This document shows, in pieces, positions 17,201 to 26,563 of a stretch of 64,000 bases of DNA. Position 1 is the stretch's first letter. Each line of letters opens with the position of its first letter. A program made the translations under genes and the position numbers. The notes below the pieces were generated by a model. That model saw nothing but the letters and a program-made list of their open reading frames with translations. It searched no databases and was not told where the DNA came from. Source of the DNA: Nitrospira defluvii (GTDB taxonomy: Bacteria; Nitrospirota; Nitrospiria; Nitrospirales; Nitrospiraceae); NCBI GenBank assembly GCA_011525625.1, contig WYAX01000015.1:1-64000 (forward strand). Reading direction: 5' to 3'.

Positions 17201-18244
17201 CTGGAAGCCGATGACCTCCTGATCGCGCAGCAACAGCTGCACGTTCTGGCCGACCCACAGCGTCTGGCGGTTGCGAGTCACCAGCGGGAATTCGTAGTAG
17301 GTGCTGGGAATCTTTCTGAGAAACTGGCGGATGTAAAAATGCTCGGTGGTACGGCGGTAGTGCGGATGCACCAGGTCCAGCGCGCGGTGCCCGAGCATGT
17401 CGGTCTCGTGATACCCCAGCAGGCGGATCACGGCGGGATTGATGAACGTGAATCGGCCGCTCCGGTCGGTGCGGTAAATGATGTCCTCAGCGTACTCCAT
17501 GATGAAGCGATAGTGTTCGGAGTGGACGTTCAGGAGTAGCGCGGTCTGTTCCCCTTCCTCCAATTGCGAGGCGAGTTGATCCACGAGTTGTGCGTTGTGG
17601 TATTTCAGCCGGAGCGTTTCGAGCACGGTGTTCGAGGTTCTGGAGGCGGTGTAGATCATGAGCAGGGAGAACAGTAGGGTGCAGATTGCCATGGGCAGGG
17701 CCTGCGCATGATTGAGAAAGAGGAAGCGCAGAATGAGCGGTGTCAGGGTCGGAAGCGCAAAGGAGAGAAATGCATCGAAGCGCGCCGACAGCGTGGAGGA
17801 GGCGCCGGCCGAAACCCCTGCCAGCACGAAGGCCAGAAACACCTGGTGGGCGGGAGATGATTCCGGAAACAGGAGCAGTGCCGACGCGCCCCATCCGACT
17901 CCGGCCATGGTGGTGCCGGCCAAGAATGCCCGGTGCCAGTGTCGGCTCGTGGTCGCGGTCGGCCTGGCAGCCCTGAAGGATCGCGCAAGGAGGTATCGAC
18001 CGGCCGCGAGCACGACGTGATAGGTCAGCCAGGCCAGCAACTGGTTGTGGGGGAGCACGTTCCAGTCGACGACCACCAGCGCGAATGCACAGCCCAGTCC
18101 CGCCGCGAGAGCCGCCGGCATGCCCTCGTAGAGCAGCGTGACCCGCTGCAACATCAGGGTGGCTTCCATGGCTGCATCGATGGGTTGCGGGACAGCGGAC
18201 GTGGAGGAAGGTCGGTTGCCGGGAACCGGTTGCGAGGAATCCAT
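14300..18244 (-). CDS. membrane hybrid sensor histidine kinase with PAS, GAF and receiver domains
   Basis: Domain order over 1314 residues: an N-terminal block of about six membrane helices (roughly 35-205), three PAS domains (about 250-610), a GAF domain (about 640-790), a fourth PAS (about 815-935), HisKA with the phospho-acceptor His954 in GGVAHDFNN, an HATPase domain with the G box GKGTGLGL, and a C-terminal receiver with Asp1245 in LLTDVVMP. The protein would sense a membrane or cytoplasmic signal, autophosphorylate and pass phosphate to its own receiver. No separate output regulator is adjacent, so the partner is unknown. The ATG at 18244 is chosen because GGGAG lies upstream at good spacing. 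Confidence 0.93.
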   Translation of the reverse strand: MDSSQPVPGNRPSSTSAVPQPIDAAMEATLMLQRVTLLYEGMPAALAAGLGCAFALVVVDWNVLPHNQLLAWLTYHVVLAAGRYLLARSFRAARPTATTSRHWHRAFLAGTTMAGVGWGASALLLFPESSPAHQVFLAFVLAGVSAGASSTLSARFDAFLSFALPTLTPLILRFLFLNHAQALPMAICTLLFSLLMIYTASRTSNTVLETLRLKYHNAQLVDQLASQLEEGEQTALLLNVHSEHYRFIMEYAEDIIYRTDRSGRFTFINPAVIRLLGYHETDMLGHRALDLVHPHYRRTTEHFYIRQFLRKIPSTYYEFPLVTRNRQTLWVGQNVQLLLRDQEVIGFQAVMRDISSRKQAEEALRFSQERYRALYESSPEMLLTVDAKGTLLTVNATAAVELGYDADTLIGQPVSLIVHEDDQARMQQHFDDCLARPGSVLRGEFRKIRKDGSPLWVREAARAVRNPDGRFDIVIVCENVTERKGMEDALTHTRQLLESIVEHIPHMVFLKDARELRFVQFNKAGEQLIGIPREALLGKNDFDFFPREQAEFFTARDREVLTRGTLLDIPAEPIQTKDHGLRWLHTKKLPLYDHTGVPRYLLGISEDVTDQKQRQEVEQLRLGQLATQQTVLHKLAENPAIHSGHPQQAFPAMTEHAAATFAVERASLWLFDQTQTTLILQDLFEATPKRHLRGSILSTTQYPAYLRALETEPYSLAAHAAQTDPRTCELTSSYLAPLGIVAMLDAPIRRHGRVVGVLCLEHIGPPKTWTSEEEAFAASLAAMATLTLEAADRRQAQEALEQHVRERTGELRRMTAHLQTIIEESPLAMIELDQTGHVTTWNAAATSVFGWTKEEVIGQELPYVPSGQERESDELWASVMSGGAPRGLELRRKRKDGSIIDVNMWGTLLQGPGGQTTGSIGFFIDVTQQKQLEEQLRQAHKMEGIGRLAGGVAHDFNNLLTVINGCATLAMEQMRAEDPLHRSLTEILTAGQRAAALTKQLLAFSRRQVLTFQVFDVNEALASISSMIERLIGEDIDLIRDLTPHPCIIRADRGQIDQVILNLAVNAKDAMPNGGTLTLSTRILLITEETPVPHPALLPGSYTHLSVRDSGTGMDRATLSHIFEPFFTTKEEGKGTGLGLATVYGIVKQSQGFVFADSTPGEGTTFDIYFPSAEAPPLAAAPPLASRPHCGRETILLVEDQQAVRLLLTQALSDYGYTLLEASSGQEALRLVAAAKTPIHILLTDVVMPQMTGPALAERLRQQWPALRVLFMSGYAEGSVLPTFLAEPGTGFIQKPFLPTELARKLRELLDPAE

Positions 18245-18410
18245 CGGGATCACTCCCGCTTTGGAACAGGACGACTGCAAGGCACGTGCGTCATACGCTG
18301 CAGTCTACAAAATTGCCGCGAGGGATACAATTTGAGAGAACTCGTTGGTTCCCATTAAGGGGTATTGCGAGACCGCATTATTCGAGACGAATCGTCATGA
18401 ATCAGGCGAA

Positions 18411-19103
18411 CTAGATTCCGGCGATGCCGTGGTAGAGCTCACCGCCGATTCTGGGCACGCCGGGCAAGAGGTCTCGATCGAGCTGTTCGATCCGCAAGCC
18501 CGCCTCGCTCACCAACCGGTCGATCCGCCGGTTAAGATTGCACCCGCAGGCCAGGCGACGTTGCAACGGGTTGAGGCGATCCTGCCAGCGGGCGGTTGCG
18601 GGATCGTCGCTCCGGCCGTGTTCCAAGAACAGGAACCGTCCGTTTGGTTTGAGGACCCGCCGAACTTCGCGCAACGATCGCAGCGGGTCCGGGATCGTAC
18701 AGAGCGTGAAGGTACTGACCGCGCAGTCGAATGTGCGATCGGCGTACGGCAGCGCTTCCGCGGTCACATGCTGGAGATGGACCGGAAATGGGGCGCTCGC
18801 GACACGCTGCGCCACACGATCGGGAAGAAGCGGGGCGGGGTCGACCGCATACAAGGCGGTGACGGTCGGAGGGTAGTGCGGGAGGTTCAGCCCTGTTCCA
18901 AAGCCGATCTCCACCACCATGCCGTGGGCAACGGCGAGCAGGCGTCGTCGTTCGGTTTGGAAGCGTGCTCCCCGGAGCACCCAGTCCATGAGTCGGGGAA
19001 AGATGTAGGTCGCGTACATGGCGAGGAGCGTGATCCCGGCGATGGCTGAGGGCTGTGTCGTCGGCTGCTCCGGCATTTGAGCAGGAGTCGGGCCGGGGAT
19101 CAA
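18411..19103 (-). CDS. class I SAM-dependent methyltransferase
   Basis: The product has a hydrophobic N-terminal segment ([18 protein letters not shown]) that may tether it to the membrane, then motif [12 protein letters not shown], the acidic VDPAP post-motif and the [13 protein letters not shown] block typical of UbiE/METTL7-type methyltransferases that act on lipids or quinones. The frame begins with TTG at 19103; an ATG at 19076 is an equally good start and neither has a ribosome-binding site. Near the C-terminus it has a CGCNLNRR block. It is divergent from leuS, whose start lies 120 bases away. The substrate is unknown. Confidence 0.8.
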   Translation of the reverse strand: MIPGPTPAQMPEQPTTQPSAIAGITLLAMYATYIFPRLMDWVLRGARFQTERRRLLAVAHGMVVEIGFGTGLNLPHYPPTVTALYAVDPAPLLPDRVAQRVASAPFPVHLQHVTAEALPYADRTFDCAVSTFTLCTIPDPLRSLREVRRVLKPNGRFLFLEHGRSDDPATARWQDRLNPLQRRLACGCNLNRRIDRLVSEAGLRIEQLDRDLLPGVPRIGGELYHGIAGI

Positions 19104-19222
19104 GGGGCATGGATGGGTACCGCATGCGCCGGTCTCGTCCTTGTCGCTCCGTGCCGCGTATGCTAGAGTCGTCCGTTCTCTCGCTGAGTGCGAATGGGCG
19201 CCTCGCGTGTGATGTGAGTAGG

Positions 19223-21658
19223 ATGAGTAAATCGTACGATCACCAGGCTCTTGAATCGAAGTGGCAGGCCTATTGGGAGACGCATCGTCCGTTTCGCGCG
19301 TCGGATGATCCCTCGAAGCCGAAGTTTTATTGTCTCGATATGTTCCCCTATCCCTCCGGATCCGGCCTGCATGTCGGGCATTTGGAGGGGTATACCGCCA
19401 CCGATATTGTGTCCCGGTATAAGCGGATGCGGGGGTTTAATGTCTTGCACCCCATGGGCTGGGATGCCTTCGGGTTGCCGGCCGAGCAGTATGCCGTGAA
19501 AACCGGGGTCCATCCCGCCATCACCACGGCGCAAAATATCGCGACCTTCAAGCGACAAATGAAGCGCGCGGGTCTCTCCTATGACTGGGAGCGTGAGCTC
19601 AGCACCACCGACCAGGATTACTATCGTTGGACCCAGTGGATTTTTCTCCGGCTGTTCGAGCGGGGGCTGGCCTACGTGGCCGAGGTTCCGGTCAATTGGT
19701 GCCCGGCATTGGGAACGGTGCTGGCCAACGAGGAAATCGTCGACGGGAAAAGCGAAGTCGGGGGATTCGATGTCATCCGCAAGCCGATGCGGCAATGGGT
19801 CCTGAAAATCACCGCCTACGCGGAGCGACTGCTGGAAGACTTGAGTCTTGTTGAGTGGCCGACCAGCACGCTGGAAATGCAGAAAAACTGGATCGGGCGC
19901 TCCATCGGCGCCGAGGTCGACTTTGCGCTCGCGGATGCGCCGGGCAATCTTCGCGTCTTTACCACCCGCCCCGATACGCTCTTCGGTGCCACCTATATGG
20001 TCCTGGCCCCCGAACATCCGTTGGTGGATGTGGTGACGACTCCCTCGCAACGGGCGCAGGTGACGGACTATCGCGACGCGGCGGCACGCAAAAGCGACCT
20101 GCAGCGCCAGGAATTGGAGAAGGTTAAGAGCGGGGTCTTCACCGGCGGCTATGCGATCAATCCCGTCAATCAGGAGCGGCTGCCGATTTGGATCGCCGAC
20201 TACGTATTGATGAGTTACGGCACCGGGGCCATTATGGCTGTGCCGGCCCACGATGAACGCGATTGGGCCTTTGCCACGCAGTACCACCTTCCGATTCGCG
20301 AAGTGATTCAAGGCGGACAAGTCGACACGGCTGCCTTCGTCGACACGGATCGCGGCCGAGTCATCAATTCGACCACTCCGGACGGGTCCTGCTCGCTCAA
20401 CGGGTTGTTGCCCAGCGACGCGATCCCCAGGATGACCGCCTGGCTCGAAACTGCGGGGAAGGGTAAGAAGACCGTCAACTACAAACTCCGGGATTGGCTG
20501 TTTGCCCGGCAACGGTACTGGGGCGAACCTTTTCCGATCGTCTGGGTCGACGGAGAGCCGCGACCATTGCCGGAGGAGCAGTTGCCGCTGCCGTTGCCTG
20601 AGACGAAGAACTTCAAGCCGTCCGGGAGCGGGGAAAGCCCATTGGCCAATCTTGAGGACTGGTTGAGCACGACGGACCCCGCGACCGGCAAACCGGCGCG
20701 GCGCGAGACGAATACCATGCCGCAGTGGGCCGGCTCCTGCTGGTATTACCTGCGGTTCATCGATCCGAAGAATCCCCGGCAGATGGTCGATCCGGTGAAG
20801 GAGCGATACTGGATGCCGGTGGACCTGTACATCGGCGGCAGCGAACATGCGGTGTTGCATCTGCTCTACAGCCGGTTCTGGCACAAAGTGCTGTTCGATG
20901 CGGGAGTGGTCACTACTCCGGAACCGTTCAAGAGGCTGGTACATCAGGGGATCGTGTTGGGGGAAGACAATCAGAAGATGTCGAAATCGCGCGGTAACGT
21001 GGTGAACCCGGACGACATGATCGACCAGTTCGGTGCCGATGCGGTGCGATTGTATGAAATGTTCATGGGGCCGCTCGAATCCATGAAGCCGTGGAGCACG
21101 CGCGGCGTCGAAGGCATTACGCGATTCTTGGATCGTGTCTGGCGCTTGATGATCGGCGAGGATGGTGCGTTGAGCGCGGCAGTGACAGGGGTGGTACCGA
21201 CGCCCGAGCAGCAGCGGCTGCTGCACTGCACGATCAAGAAAGTCACAGACGATATCGACGGGCTGCGATTCAACACCGCTATTTCGCAGATGATGGTGTT
21301 TACGAACGAGATGACCAAGCTGGAGCAGCGACCTCGTCAGCTGCTGGAACCCTTTGTTCTGCTGCTGTCGCCCTTTGCGCCCCACCTCAGCGAGGAACTC
21401 TGGGAGCGTCTCGGGCATGCCCCCAGCGCCGGTCAGCAGTCCTGGCCGGAGTTCGATCCGGCCCTAGTCGTCAGCGACCGCTGGACGATTCCGATTCAGG
21501 TGAACGGCAAACTCCGCGGCAAGCTGGAGGTGGATGCCGGCACGTCCCGCGATCAGCTGGAGCCCATGGCCAAGCAGGAAGTTGCGGAGTGGCTGCAAGG
21601 GAAAGAGCCGAAGAAGGTGATCTACGTCGAGAAGAAGTTGATGAATTTCGTGGTGTGA
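19223..21658 (+). CDS. leuS: leucyl-tRNA synthetase
   Basis: The 811-residue product is a class I synthetase with the HIGH-type signature (HVGHLEGYT) near residue 48, the CP1 editing insertion with its T-rich and [15 protein letters not shown] blocks, the leucine-specific [11 protein letters not shown] block and the KMSKS loop ([10 protein letters not shown]). The anticodon-binding and C-terminal domains follow. Charging of tRNA-Leu is essential. The start at 19223 matches the conserved N-terminus ([12 protein letters not shown]). The order leuS-lptE-holA is the classic arrangement known from Proteobacteria, and lptE starts 1 base after the leuS stop. Confidence 0.97.
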   Translation: MSKSYDHQALESKWQAYWETHRPFRASDDPSKPKFYCLDMFPYPSGSGLHVGHLEGYTATDIVSRYKRMRGFNVLHPMGWDAFGLPAEQYAVKTGVHPAITTAQNIATFKRQMKRAGLSYDWERELSTTDQDYYRWTQWIFLRLFERGLAYVAEVPVNWCPALGTVLANEEIVDGKSEVGGFDVIRKPMRQWVLKITAYAERLLEDLSLVEWPTSTLEMQKNWIGRSIGAEVDFALADAPGNLRVFTTRPDTLFGATYMVLAPEHPLVDVVTTPSQRAQVTDYRDAAARKSDLQRQELEKVKSGVFTGGYAINPVNQERLPIWIADYVLMSYGTGAIMAVPAHDERDWAFATQYHLPIREVIQGGQVDTAAFVDTDRGRVINSTTPDGSCSLNGLLPSDAIPRMTAWLETAGKGKKTVNYKLRDWLFARQRYWGEPFPIVWVDGEPRPLPEEQLPLPLPETKNFKPSGSGESPLANLEDWLSTTDPATGKPARRETNTMPQWAGSCWYYLRFIDPKNPRQMVDPVKERYWMPVDLYIGGSEHAVLHLLYSRFWHKVLFDAGVVTTPEPFKRLVHQGIVLGEDNQKMSKSRGNVVNPDDMIDQFGADAVRLYEMFMGPLESMKPWSTRGVEGITRFLDRVWRLMIGEDGALSAAVTGVVPTPEQQRLLHCTIKKVTDDIDGLRFNTAISQMMVFTNEMTKLEQRPRQLLEPFVLLLSPFAPHLSEELWERLGHAPSAGQQSWPEFDPALVVSDRWTIPIQVNGKLRGKLEVDAGTSRDQLEPMAKQEVAEWLQGKEPKKVIYVEKKLMNFVV

Positions 21659-21659
21659 A

Positions 21660-22352
21660 ATGGTTCGTCTGGACACAGGGAACAGAGATCATGGGGGCCT
21701 GTGTGGCTCGGCCGTTCCCGGGTATGTGTTCCGTGCGACCGGTGTCGTGGCTCTGAGCCTGGTGCTCAGTGCGTGCGGCTATCAGTTTCGAGTGCAAGGC
21801 GCGGGTCCGACGGTCGGCGGGGCGGCGGAGCAGACGACCAAGCGGACGCAGACTCCACGGTTGGCCATTCTTCCCATCTCCAATACGACGTACGAGCCGA
21901 ATTTTGAGATCAAGCTCGCCAATTATCTCCGCCGGGAATTTTCGGCGGGGGCAGGGGCGGAGATCGTCGGCCCTTCGGCCGGAGCCGACTTGTTCTTGTC
22001 CGGGCAAATCATGCAAATCCTCCTACCGACGCTAAGTTTTGATCAGACCACGACCTTTGAAAGCCGTGTGGAAATGCTGGTGAGTGTGAAGATCGAGGAG
22101 GCGAAGACCAAGCGAGTCGTTTGGTCGCAGGTCGCCAAAGGCACCTCGGAGTTTTTCCTCACCCAGGACCTGCAATTCAATCGGGTGCTGCAGAATCGCG
22201 CGCTTGAGCAGGCAGGGCGGTTTGTCGCGGAAGATCTTGCGTCACGCTTTTTGCTGTTTCTGGATGCGGGTGAGCTAGACAAGGTGCTGAAGCGCCCGGT
22301 GAAGGCGGAGGCTGGTCAAGGTATCCAGCCACGGCCCGAGTCGGCGCGATAG
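21660..22352 (+). CDS. lptE: LPS-assembly lipoprotein LptE
   Basis: The product has a hydrophobic leader ending LVLSACGYQF, a lipobox immediately followed by the GYxF motif that starts mature LptE proteins. The next stretch LAILPISNTTYEPNFE and a central ..LxG.I.. strand pattern fit the family, which plugs the LptD barrel and delivers lipopolysaccharide to the outer surface. Up to 230 residues are possible, but the region before the lipobox is long, so the start may be an internal GTG near 21726. The leuS-lptE-holA context strengthens the call. Its presence argues for an LPS-bearing outer membrane. Confidence 0.85.
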   Translation: MVRLDTGNRDHGGLCGSAVPGYVFRATGVVALSLVLSACGYQFRVQGAGPTVGGAAEQTTKRTQTPRLAILPISNTTYEPNFEIKLANYLRREFSAGAGAEIVGPSAGADLFLSGQIMQILLPTLSFDQTTTFESRVEMLVSVKIEEAKTKRVVWSQVAKGTSEFFLTQDLQFNRVLQNRALEQAGRFVAEDLASRFLLFLDAGELDKVLKRPVKAEAGQGIQPRPESAR

Positions 22353-22374
22353 GGAGACGGAAAGGCTGTCGCGG

Positions 22375-23487
22375 ATGAGTGCCTCGGTCACGAGTCTGGA
22401 GTTGCCTCAGGCGCTTGCGCGGAGCGGGGTCGGGCCGTTGTATGCGGTGGTCGGGGAGGAGGATTATCTCCGCGACCAGGCCGTCGCCGCGTTGCGAACC
22501 GCCGCTCTCGGTCCTGCTTCGGACAGTGGGTTCAATTACGATATCTTTCATGGCGACGATGCGGCGGTTGAGGACGTGTTGGCCTGCGCGGCGGAGATTC
22601 CGGTATTCGCTGAGCGTCGCGTGGTGGTCTACAAAACGGTGGAGAAGCTCCCGGCGCGTGAGGGGGAAAAGCTCCTGTCCTATTTCTCGGCTCCGAATGA
22701 CACCACGACGTTGATCATCGTGGCGGTGAAGCTGGATGGGCGGCTCAAGTGGACGCAAGCGCTGACGAAGCAGGCGGTGTCGGTCAATTGCGCGGCGTTG
22801 CGAGAGGCTCGGCTGTCGACATGGATTCGTCAAGAAGCGGCGGCCTTGGGCGTACGCCTTGAGGAGGATGCGATTCAGCTGCTCAAAGAGGTGGGCAGCG
22901 AATCGCTCTATGCCGTGAAGCGGGAGTTGGAAAAACTGGCTGCCTATGTGCCGTCCGAGCGAACTGTCCAGTCGGCGGAGGTAGAGGTGTTGCGGGGAAC
23001 CGAGCCGGGCGCGTCGGTGTTTGACCTAATGAACGCCATCGGTGCCCATGATCCTGGACGGGCGATGCGGATTCTGGCGCGTAATGTGGAGAATGGAGAG
23101 GCGCCGCTGCGCATTTTGGGAGCGTTGGTCTGGCAGTATCGGCGACTGTGGAAATTGAAAGAGCAGATGAAGTCGGGAGGGCGTGAGGGCGAGGCGGCGC
23201 GGACGTTCAGGATGGACCCCTCACGGGTGCGTGGGTTCTTCGCGCAATTTCCGGATGCGCAGTTGACGCAGGCATTTCAGTGGTTTTTGGACACGGATTC
23301 AAAGCTCAAAGGCGGGAGCGGGAGCAGCCCTGTCCGTGTGATGGAAGATCTCTTGTTCCGACTCTGCGGACGACCGTCAACACCGGCAGCATCGGTGGAG
23401 CGGATGCACACGGTACCACCGGCCCCGCGCCCGTCGGGTTCGAGACCGGTGTCGAATGTCAGAACGGTTACGACGCGGAAGCGGTGA
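22375..23487 (+). CDS. holA: DNA polymerase III delta subunit
   Basis: The 370-residue product opens with a clamp-loader AAA+ fold without Walker motifs, including GEEDYLRDQAV and the DxxxG-like LKEVGSESLYAVKRELEKLA block, followed by an ALVWQYRRLWKLKE collar region. HolA opens the beta clamp inside the clamp-loader complex. A purine-rich stretch with GGGAG and GGAAAGG lies before the ATG. The C-terminal 40 residues are Pro/Ser/Thr-rich and probably disordered. The last 20 bases overlap the 3' end of rpsT on the other strand. Confidence 0.93.
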   Translation: MSASVTSLELPQALARSGVGPLYAVVGEEDYLRDQAVAALRTAALGPASDSGFNYDIFHGDDAAVEDVLACAAEIPVFAERRVVVYKTVEKLPAREGEKLLSYFSAPNDTTTLIIVAVKLDGRLKWTQALTKQAVSVNCAALREARLSTWIRQEAAALGVRLEEDAIQLLKEVGSESLYAVKRELEKLAAYVPSERTVQSAEVEVLRGTEPGASVFDLMNAIGAHDPGRAMRILARNVENGEAPLRILGALVWQYRRLWKLKEQMKSGGREGEAARTFRMDPSRVRGFFAQFPDAQLTQAFQWFLDTDSKLKGGSGSSPVRVMEDLLFRLCGRPSTPAASVERMHTVPPAPRPSGSRPVSNVRTVTTRKR

Positions 23488-23746
23488 GTGCATTCACTCG
23501 AACGGCGAGCCGAGACACGCGGCGTGAGGCCGTGTTGGGCTTCAGGACACCTTTGGTGACCGCTTTGCCCAGGGCTGCCGTCGCATCACGCAAGGTCGCC
23601 TTGGCTTCTTCCGGTTTCTTGGCCGTGATCGCATCCTGAACCTTGCGGAGGATGCTCCGGACCGAGCTCATAGTGGCGCGATTGCGCAACCGGCGCTTCT
23701 CAGATTGGCGGGCTCGTCGGATCGTGGATTTGTGGACAACAGGCAT
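23468..23746 (-). CDS. rpsT: 30S ribosomal protein S20
   Basis: This 92-residue, strongly basic, helical protein has the S20 pattern: HKSTIRRARQSEKRRLRNRA, a SVRSILRKV block and a C-terminal KGVLKPNTASRRVSRLA. It binds 16S rRNA in the small subunit. TAGGAGA precedes the ATG. Its 3' end overlaps holA tail to tail by 20 bases, a tight arrangement for two essential genes. A promoter with a palindromic leader lies upstream (see 23761-23804). Confidence 0.96.
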   Translation of the reverse strand: MPVVHKSTIRRARQSEKRRLRNRATMSSVRSILRKVQDAITAKKPEEAKATLRDATAALGKAVTKGVLKPNTASRRVSRLAVRVNALTASAS

Positions 23747-23760
23747 ACGGAATCTCCTAC

Positions 23761-23804
23761 GTTCAAAGCTTGAACTTGTAACACAGGTGGAGAAGAGAGG
23801 TCAA
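23761..23804 (-). promoter_or_regulatory. candidate rpsT promoter with palindromic leader
   Basis: On the minus strand, TTGACC (23804-23799) is followed after 18 bases by TACAAG (23780-23775), a 5/6 and 4/6 match to the sigma-70 boxes. Immediately downstream is the palindrome GTTCAA-AGC-TTGAAC (23775-23761), just before the ribosome-binding site, which could be an operator or an RNA hairpin. Confidence 0.45.
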
Positions 23805-23875
23805 GGAGAGTGAACGAGGGAAAGGAGTCAGCCGGGTTGCAGGGGGGGCGCTTCCCCGGTGGCTGCGGCGTAGTT

Positions 23876-24610
23876 ATGAACACGCACATCGATGCTCGAG
23901 ATCGGTTGATTGTCGCACTGGATGTCCCTTCGGCTGCCGAGGCTGAGCAGCTGGTCGATCGCATGGGAGACCAGGTGCGTTTCGTGAAAGTGGGGCTGGA
24001 GCTCTACACGGTGGCGGGCCCCGACATCGTACGGATATTGGTGGACCGTGGGAAACGCGTCTTTCTCGACCTCAAATTTCTTGATATCGAAGAAACCGTC
24101 CGGCGTGCGACGGCCAGGGTTGCCGCCATGGGCGCCACCTTTCTGACCGTTCATGCGAATCGCAAGGCGTTGCTGGCTGCCGTGCAAGGGCGGGGACAGT
24201 CGGCTCTCAAATTACTTGCGGTGACGGTTTTGACGAACTTCGACGGAGAAGACCTGCGTGATATGGGTATTCAGCGGAGCATTAGGGATCTGGTGACGGC
24301 CCGGGCTCAGTTGGCGGCGGAAGTGGGGTGTGACGGGGTCGTCGCATCGGGAGAAGAGCCTGCGGCAATTCGCGCCAAGGTCGGCCCGGAACTGATCATC
24401 GTCACACCGGGGGTCAGGCCGGCAGGAACAGGAACCGACGACCATGCCCGGGCGACCACTCCCACCCAGACCATCGCGGCCGGCGCTGATTACCTGGTGA
24501 TTGGTCGACCCATTCGTGACGCAGACGATCCTGCGCTCGTGACGGCGGCGATCCTGGCAGAAATGCAGACGGCCTTCGATCGCCGAATCGGCGAGTGGAC
24601 CAGGTCGTGA
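23876..24610 (+). CDS. pyrF: orotidine-5'-phosphate decarboxylase
   Basis: The 244-residue TIM barrel contains the substrate-binding LIVALDVPS strand, the catalytic DLKFLDIEETV (Asp-x-Lys-x-x-Asp type), the VHANR block, the VTPGVRP loop and the final DYLVIGRPI phosphate site. It makes UMP in pyrimidine synthesis. The ATG at 23876 matches the conserved N-terminus; a GTG at 23810 would add 22 residues unlike the family. No strong ribosome-binding site precedes either. Divergent from rpsT. Confidence 0.95.
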   Translation: MNTHIDARDRLIVALDVPSAAEAEQLVDRMGDQVRFVKVGLELYTVAGPDIVRILVDRGKRVFLDLKFLDIEETVRRATARVAAMGATFLTVHANRKALLAAVQGRGQSALKLLAVTVLTNFDGEDLRDMGIQRSIRDLVTARAQLAAEVGCDGVVASGEEPAAIRAKVGPELIIVTPGVRPAGTGTDDHARATTPTQTIAAGADYLVIGRPIRDADDPALVTAAILAEMQTAFDRRIGEWTRS

Positions 24611-24720
24611 TTCCCTCGCCCTGTTCGTCATCCAGAGGTATCAACCTCTTTGGGAATGGGGTGGGCGGTTGCGACTGTTCTTCGTGGTTTGTTAAGATGC
24701 GCGTTCTTGTGGGTGTGTGC

Positions 24721-24798
24721 GGTGGGTGTAGCTCAGCTGGTTAGAGCGCCGGATTGTGGATCCGGAGGTCGCGGGTTCGAAACCCGTCACTCACCCCA
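24721..24798 (+). tRNA. tRNA-His (anticodon GTG)
   Basis: A full cloverleaf is visible. The 7-bp acceptor stem is GTGGGTG with CACTCAC, the D arm is GCTC-AGCTGGTTA-GAGC, and the anticodon stem CCGGA/TCCGG holds the loop TTGTGGA with anticodon GTG. The T arm has TTCGAAA and the CCA end is encoded (24796-24798). The extra G at 24721 opposite discriminator C24795 is the G-1 typical of histidine tRNAs. Confidence 0.97.
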
Positions 24799-24830
24799 AC
24801 CTCGTGCAGCCGGATTGTTCGAACAGGAAT

Positions 24831-25208
24831 ATGATGACCGGTGGCAACAAACATCTGACTCCGCTGGTTCCTTCTCCCTCCCCGGTCGCTCTCAGTACCC
24901 GCTTTCAGGTTCGATCGTTTCGGCGCTTTCCTATACAATGCTCGGTGTATTACTCCTGCGAGGCTTTTCAAGGAAGCGGGATGGCCTGGAATCTCTCCCT
25001 CAACGGCTGGCGGGTCGATGGGACGCATCCGGTTGAGCCCGGGATGATAGTCACGCTCTGCGTCTTTCTCCCTGATCACCATCCCACGGTGTTTGTTGAT
25101 CGGGCGGTTGTCCGCTGGTCCCGGGGCCAGGAATTCGGGATTGAACTCGATTCGATCAAAGCCGATGAGCGGGCTCGACTCGAACAGTTTGTGACAGCCC
25201 TCGTCTAA
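24831..25208 (+). CDS. PilZ-domain protein (first of three)
   Basis: The roughly 125-residue product has the c-di-GMP-binding PilZ pattern: an RxxxR element (RSFRR) before a beta strand, then NLSLNG (the D/NxSxxG element), followed by the small beta barrel ending FGIELDSI. Both binding elements are present, so it is probably a functional receptor of cyclic di-GMP. ATGs at 24831 and 24834 follow AGGA. It begins only 33 bases after the tRNA-His, so it may be co-transcribed with it or use a promoter inside it. Paralogues follow at 25360 and 25869. Confidence 0.82.
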   Translation: MMTGGNKHLTPLVPSPSPVALSTRFQVRSFRRFPIQCSVYYSCEAFQGSGMAWNLSLNGWRVDGTHPVEPGMIVTLCVFLPDHHPTVFVDRAVVRWSRGQEFGIELDSIKADERARLEQFVTALV

Positions 25209-25359
25209 TTCCTTTCCTGACGGTTTCTCCCCACACGTGCCTGCGTATCGAGACGGGTGCCTGTGCTGGAGAACGAGAATCTCCTTGGTCATTTTCCGCA
25301 AGTTGAGTAGACTCGACCATGGTCGAAGGTTGTTTCGTCCACAGCCAACATCATTGCTC

Positions 25360-25710
25360 ATGACGATGGCCAAGTCACACACTGCTCGTTCGCATTCGCG
25401 CGTGCCGGTCAGCTGCTTTCTCTATTACCTCGGGGAAGGGCTGGTCGGGACCGGCAAGGTCTGTGATCTCTCCGTCAAGGGCTGGCGGATCGAGGGTGAT
25501 AAGCCGGTTACGGTCGGGATGAAGCTCACTCTGCGGGTCTTTCTGCCGGATGAACCCAAGGCCATCGACGTGGAAGGGGTCACGGTTCAATGGGTGAAAG
25601 ATCGGGTGTTCGGTCTCGAAACGGTCAAAATGAACGCCGGCGCGGAAGCGCGTATCGACAGATTTGTCGAGTCAGTGGTGAAGTCTTCGGAATCCTCCCG
25701 CGTTGCCTGA
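25360..25710 (+). CDS. PilZ-domain protein (second of three)
   Basis: The 116-residue product repeats the layout of its upstream neighbour: RxxxR in RSHSR, DLSVKG, then VGMKLTLRVFLPDE close to the neighbour's PGMIVTLCVFLPDH. Both c-di-GMP-binding elements are intact. The ATG at 25360 fits the domain boundary; the ATG at 25366 is possible. The 150-base gap before it has no gene. As a single-domain PilZ protein it would transmit c-di-GMP levels to a partner not encoded nearby, for example a motility, secretion or polysaccharide system. Confidence 0.82.
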   Translation: MTMAKSHTARSHSRVPVSCFLYYLGEGLVGTGKVCDLSVKGWRIEGDKPVTVGMKLTLRVFLPDEPKAIDVEGVTVQWVKDRVFGLETVKMNAGAEARIDRFVESVVKSSESSRVA

Positions 25711-25868
25711 CCGGGAGGGCAGGTCCCTCATCTCCTTCTATCGTTCCGGCCTTCCTCCTTGTCCTCGTTCTGCAATCGGTCGGCTCTTGAGCGGCCCCCG
25801 CTTTCGGGGACTATCCCGCGATCTGTTGTTTTTCATATTCTGCCGAGGCCGTTGCTTGGAGAGAGATG

Positions 25869-26234
25869 ATGGAACAACAAAATCGCCCGCGGTTTATTGT
25901 CGAGTGTACCGGATCGCGTTCCGAAGATGGACTGCTGGTGTGGAATGGTCGAATGCTGGATCTTTCCATTCCGGGCTGGTCGCGAACCGGGCTCAAAGGG
26001 TTGCAAGCCGGGGATCTCCTCCAATTGCATCTGCATATTCCCGGACAACCGAAACCACTATCAGTGAGGTTGGCAACGATCCGCTGGGCGAATGACTCTC
26101 GGCTCGGGGTCGATCCGATTCTCATGGATGCCGATGATCAACTTCGTCTCAACGACTTCGTCAGCGCACACGCTTCACTACCGGCGTTCAGTAGCGATCG
26201 ACGAGAACAGATTGTCATTTCGGATGCCGAATAA
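25869..26234 (+). CDS. PilZ-like protein (third of three, degenerate)
   Basis: The 121-residue product keeps the fold signals of the two preceding paralogues (DLSIPGWSRTG, then a block ending IRWANDSRLGVD) and the same spacing. The N-terminal RxxxR arginine pair is not visible; only RPRF occurs there. It may therefore not bind c-di-GMP and could act as a partner or a diverged copy. GGAG lies 7 bases before the ATG at 25869. The preceding gap of about 155 bases is empty. Confidence 0.7.
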   Translation: MEQQNRPRFIVECTGSRSEDGLLVWNGRMLDLSIPGWSRTGLKGLQAGDLLQLHLHIPGQPKPLSVRLATIRWANDSRLGVDPILMDADDQLRLNDFVSAHASLPAFSSDRREQIVISDAE

Positions 26235-26239
26235 TGGCG

Positions 26240-26521
26240 TCAAGCCCCGTCCCATCTGAGCGGATCCTCTTCCTGTCGTAGGTCGAATTCCTCGCTGCAA
26301 TCATATTTCGGGCGTGAGGGCATGAGTCCGGTATACGGGTGTGTCTCGCCATGCGGACGTAGGCGTAATGGGTCCGGTTCGTTTGGCGTCGTGTAGGCGG
26401 TGACATTCACCCAACGGTCGATGTTGCGGCTGATTGGCTTGACATCGTTGGGTAAGATGGTGTCTCTTAGCTGAGAGACATTTGAACGCTCACCTGCCTT
26501 TCGCCGCTTCTGTTCGGTCAT
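26240..26521 (-). CDS. possible small hydrophilic protein
   Basis: A 93-residue frame fits exactly between the stop of the third PilZ gene (26234) and the divergent glycosyltransferase. It is hydrophilic, with charged ends and a central proline-rich TTPNEPDPLRLRP block, and has no signal peptide or membrane segment. No convincing ribosome-binding site precedes the ATG, and third codon positions are less GC-rich than in neighbouring genes. It could be a real lineage-specific gene or a chance frame. No family is recognised. Confidence 0.4.
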   Translation of the reverse strand: MTEQKRRKAGERSNVSQLRDTILPNDVKPISRNIDRWVNVTAYTTPNEPDPLRLRPHGETHPYTGLMPSRPKYDCSEEFDLRQEEDPLRWDGA

Positions 26522-26563
26522 GTCATACAGTATTGCCGGGGCGGAGGCGTGCGGGAAGAACGT

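Noticed and set aside
15836..17539. 567-codon open frame on the plus strand
   Set aside because: Antisense to the hybrid kinase, whose PAS, GAF and kinase motifs are unambiguous.
19163..21418. 751-codon open frame on the minus strand
   Set aside because: Antisense to leuS; no family resemblance and no independent signals.
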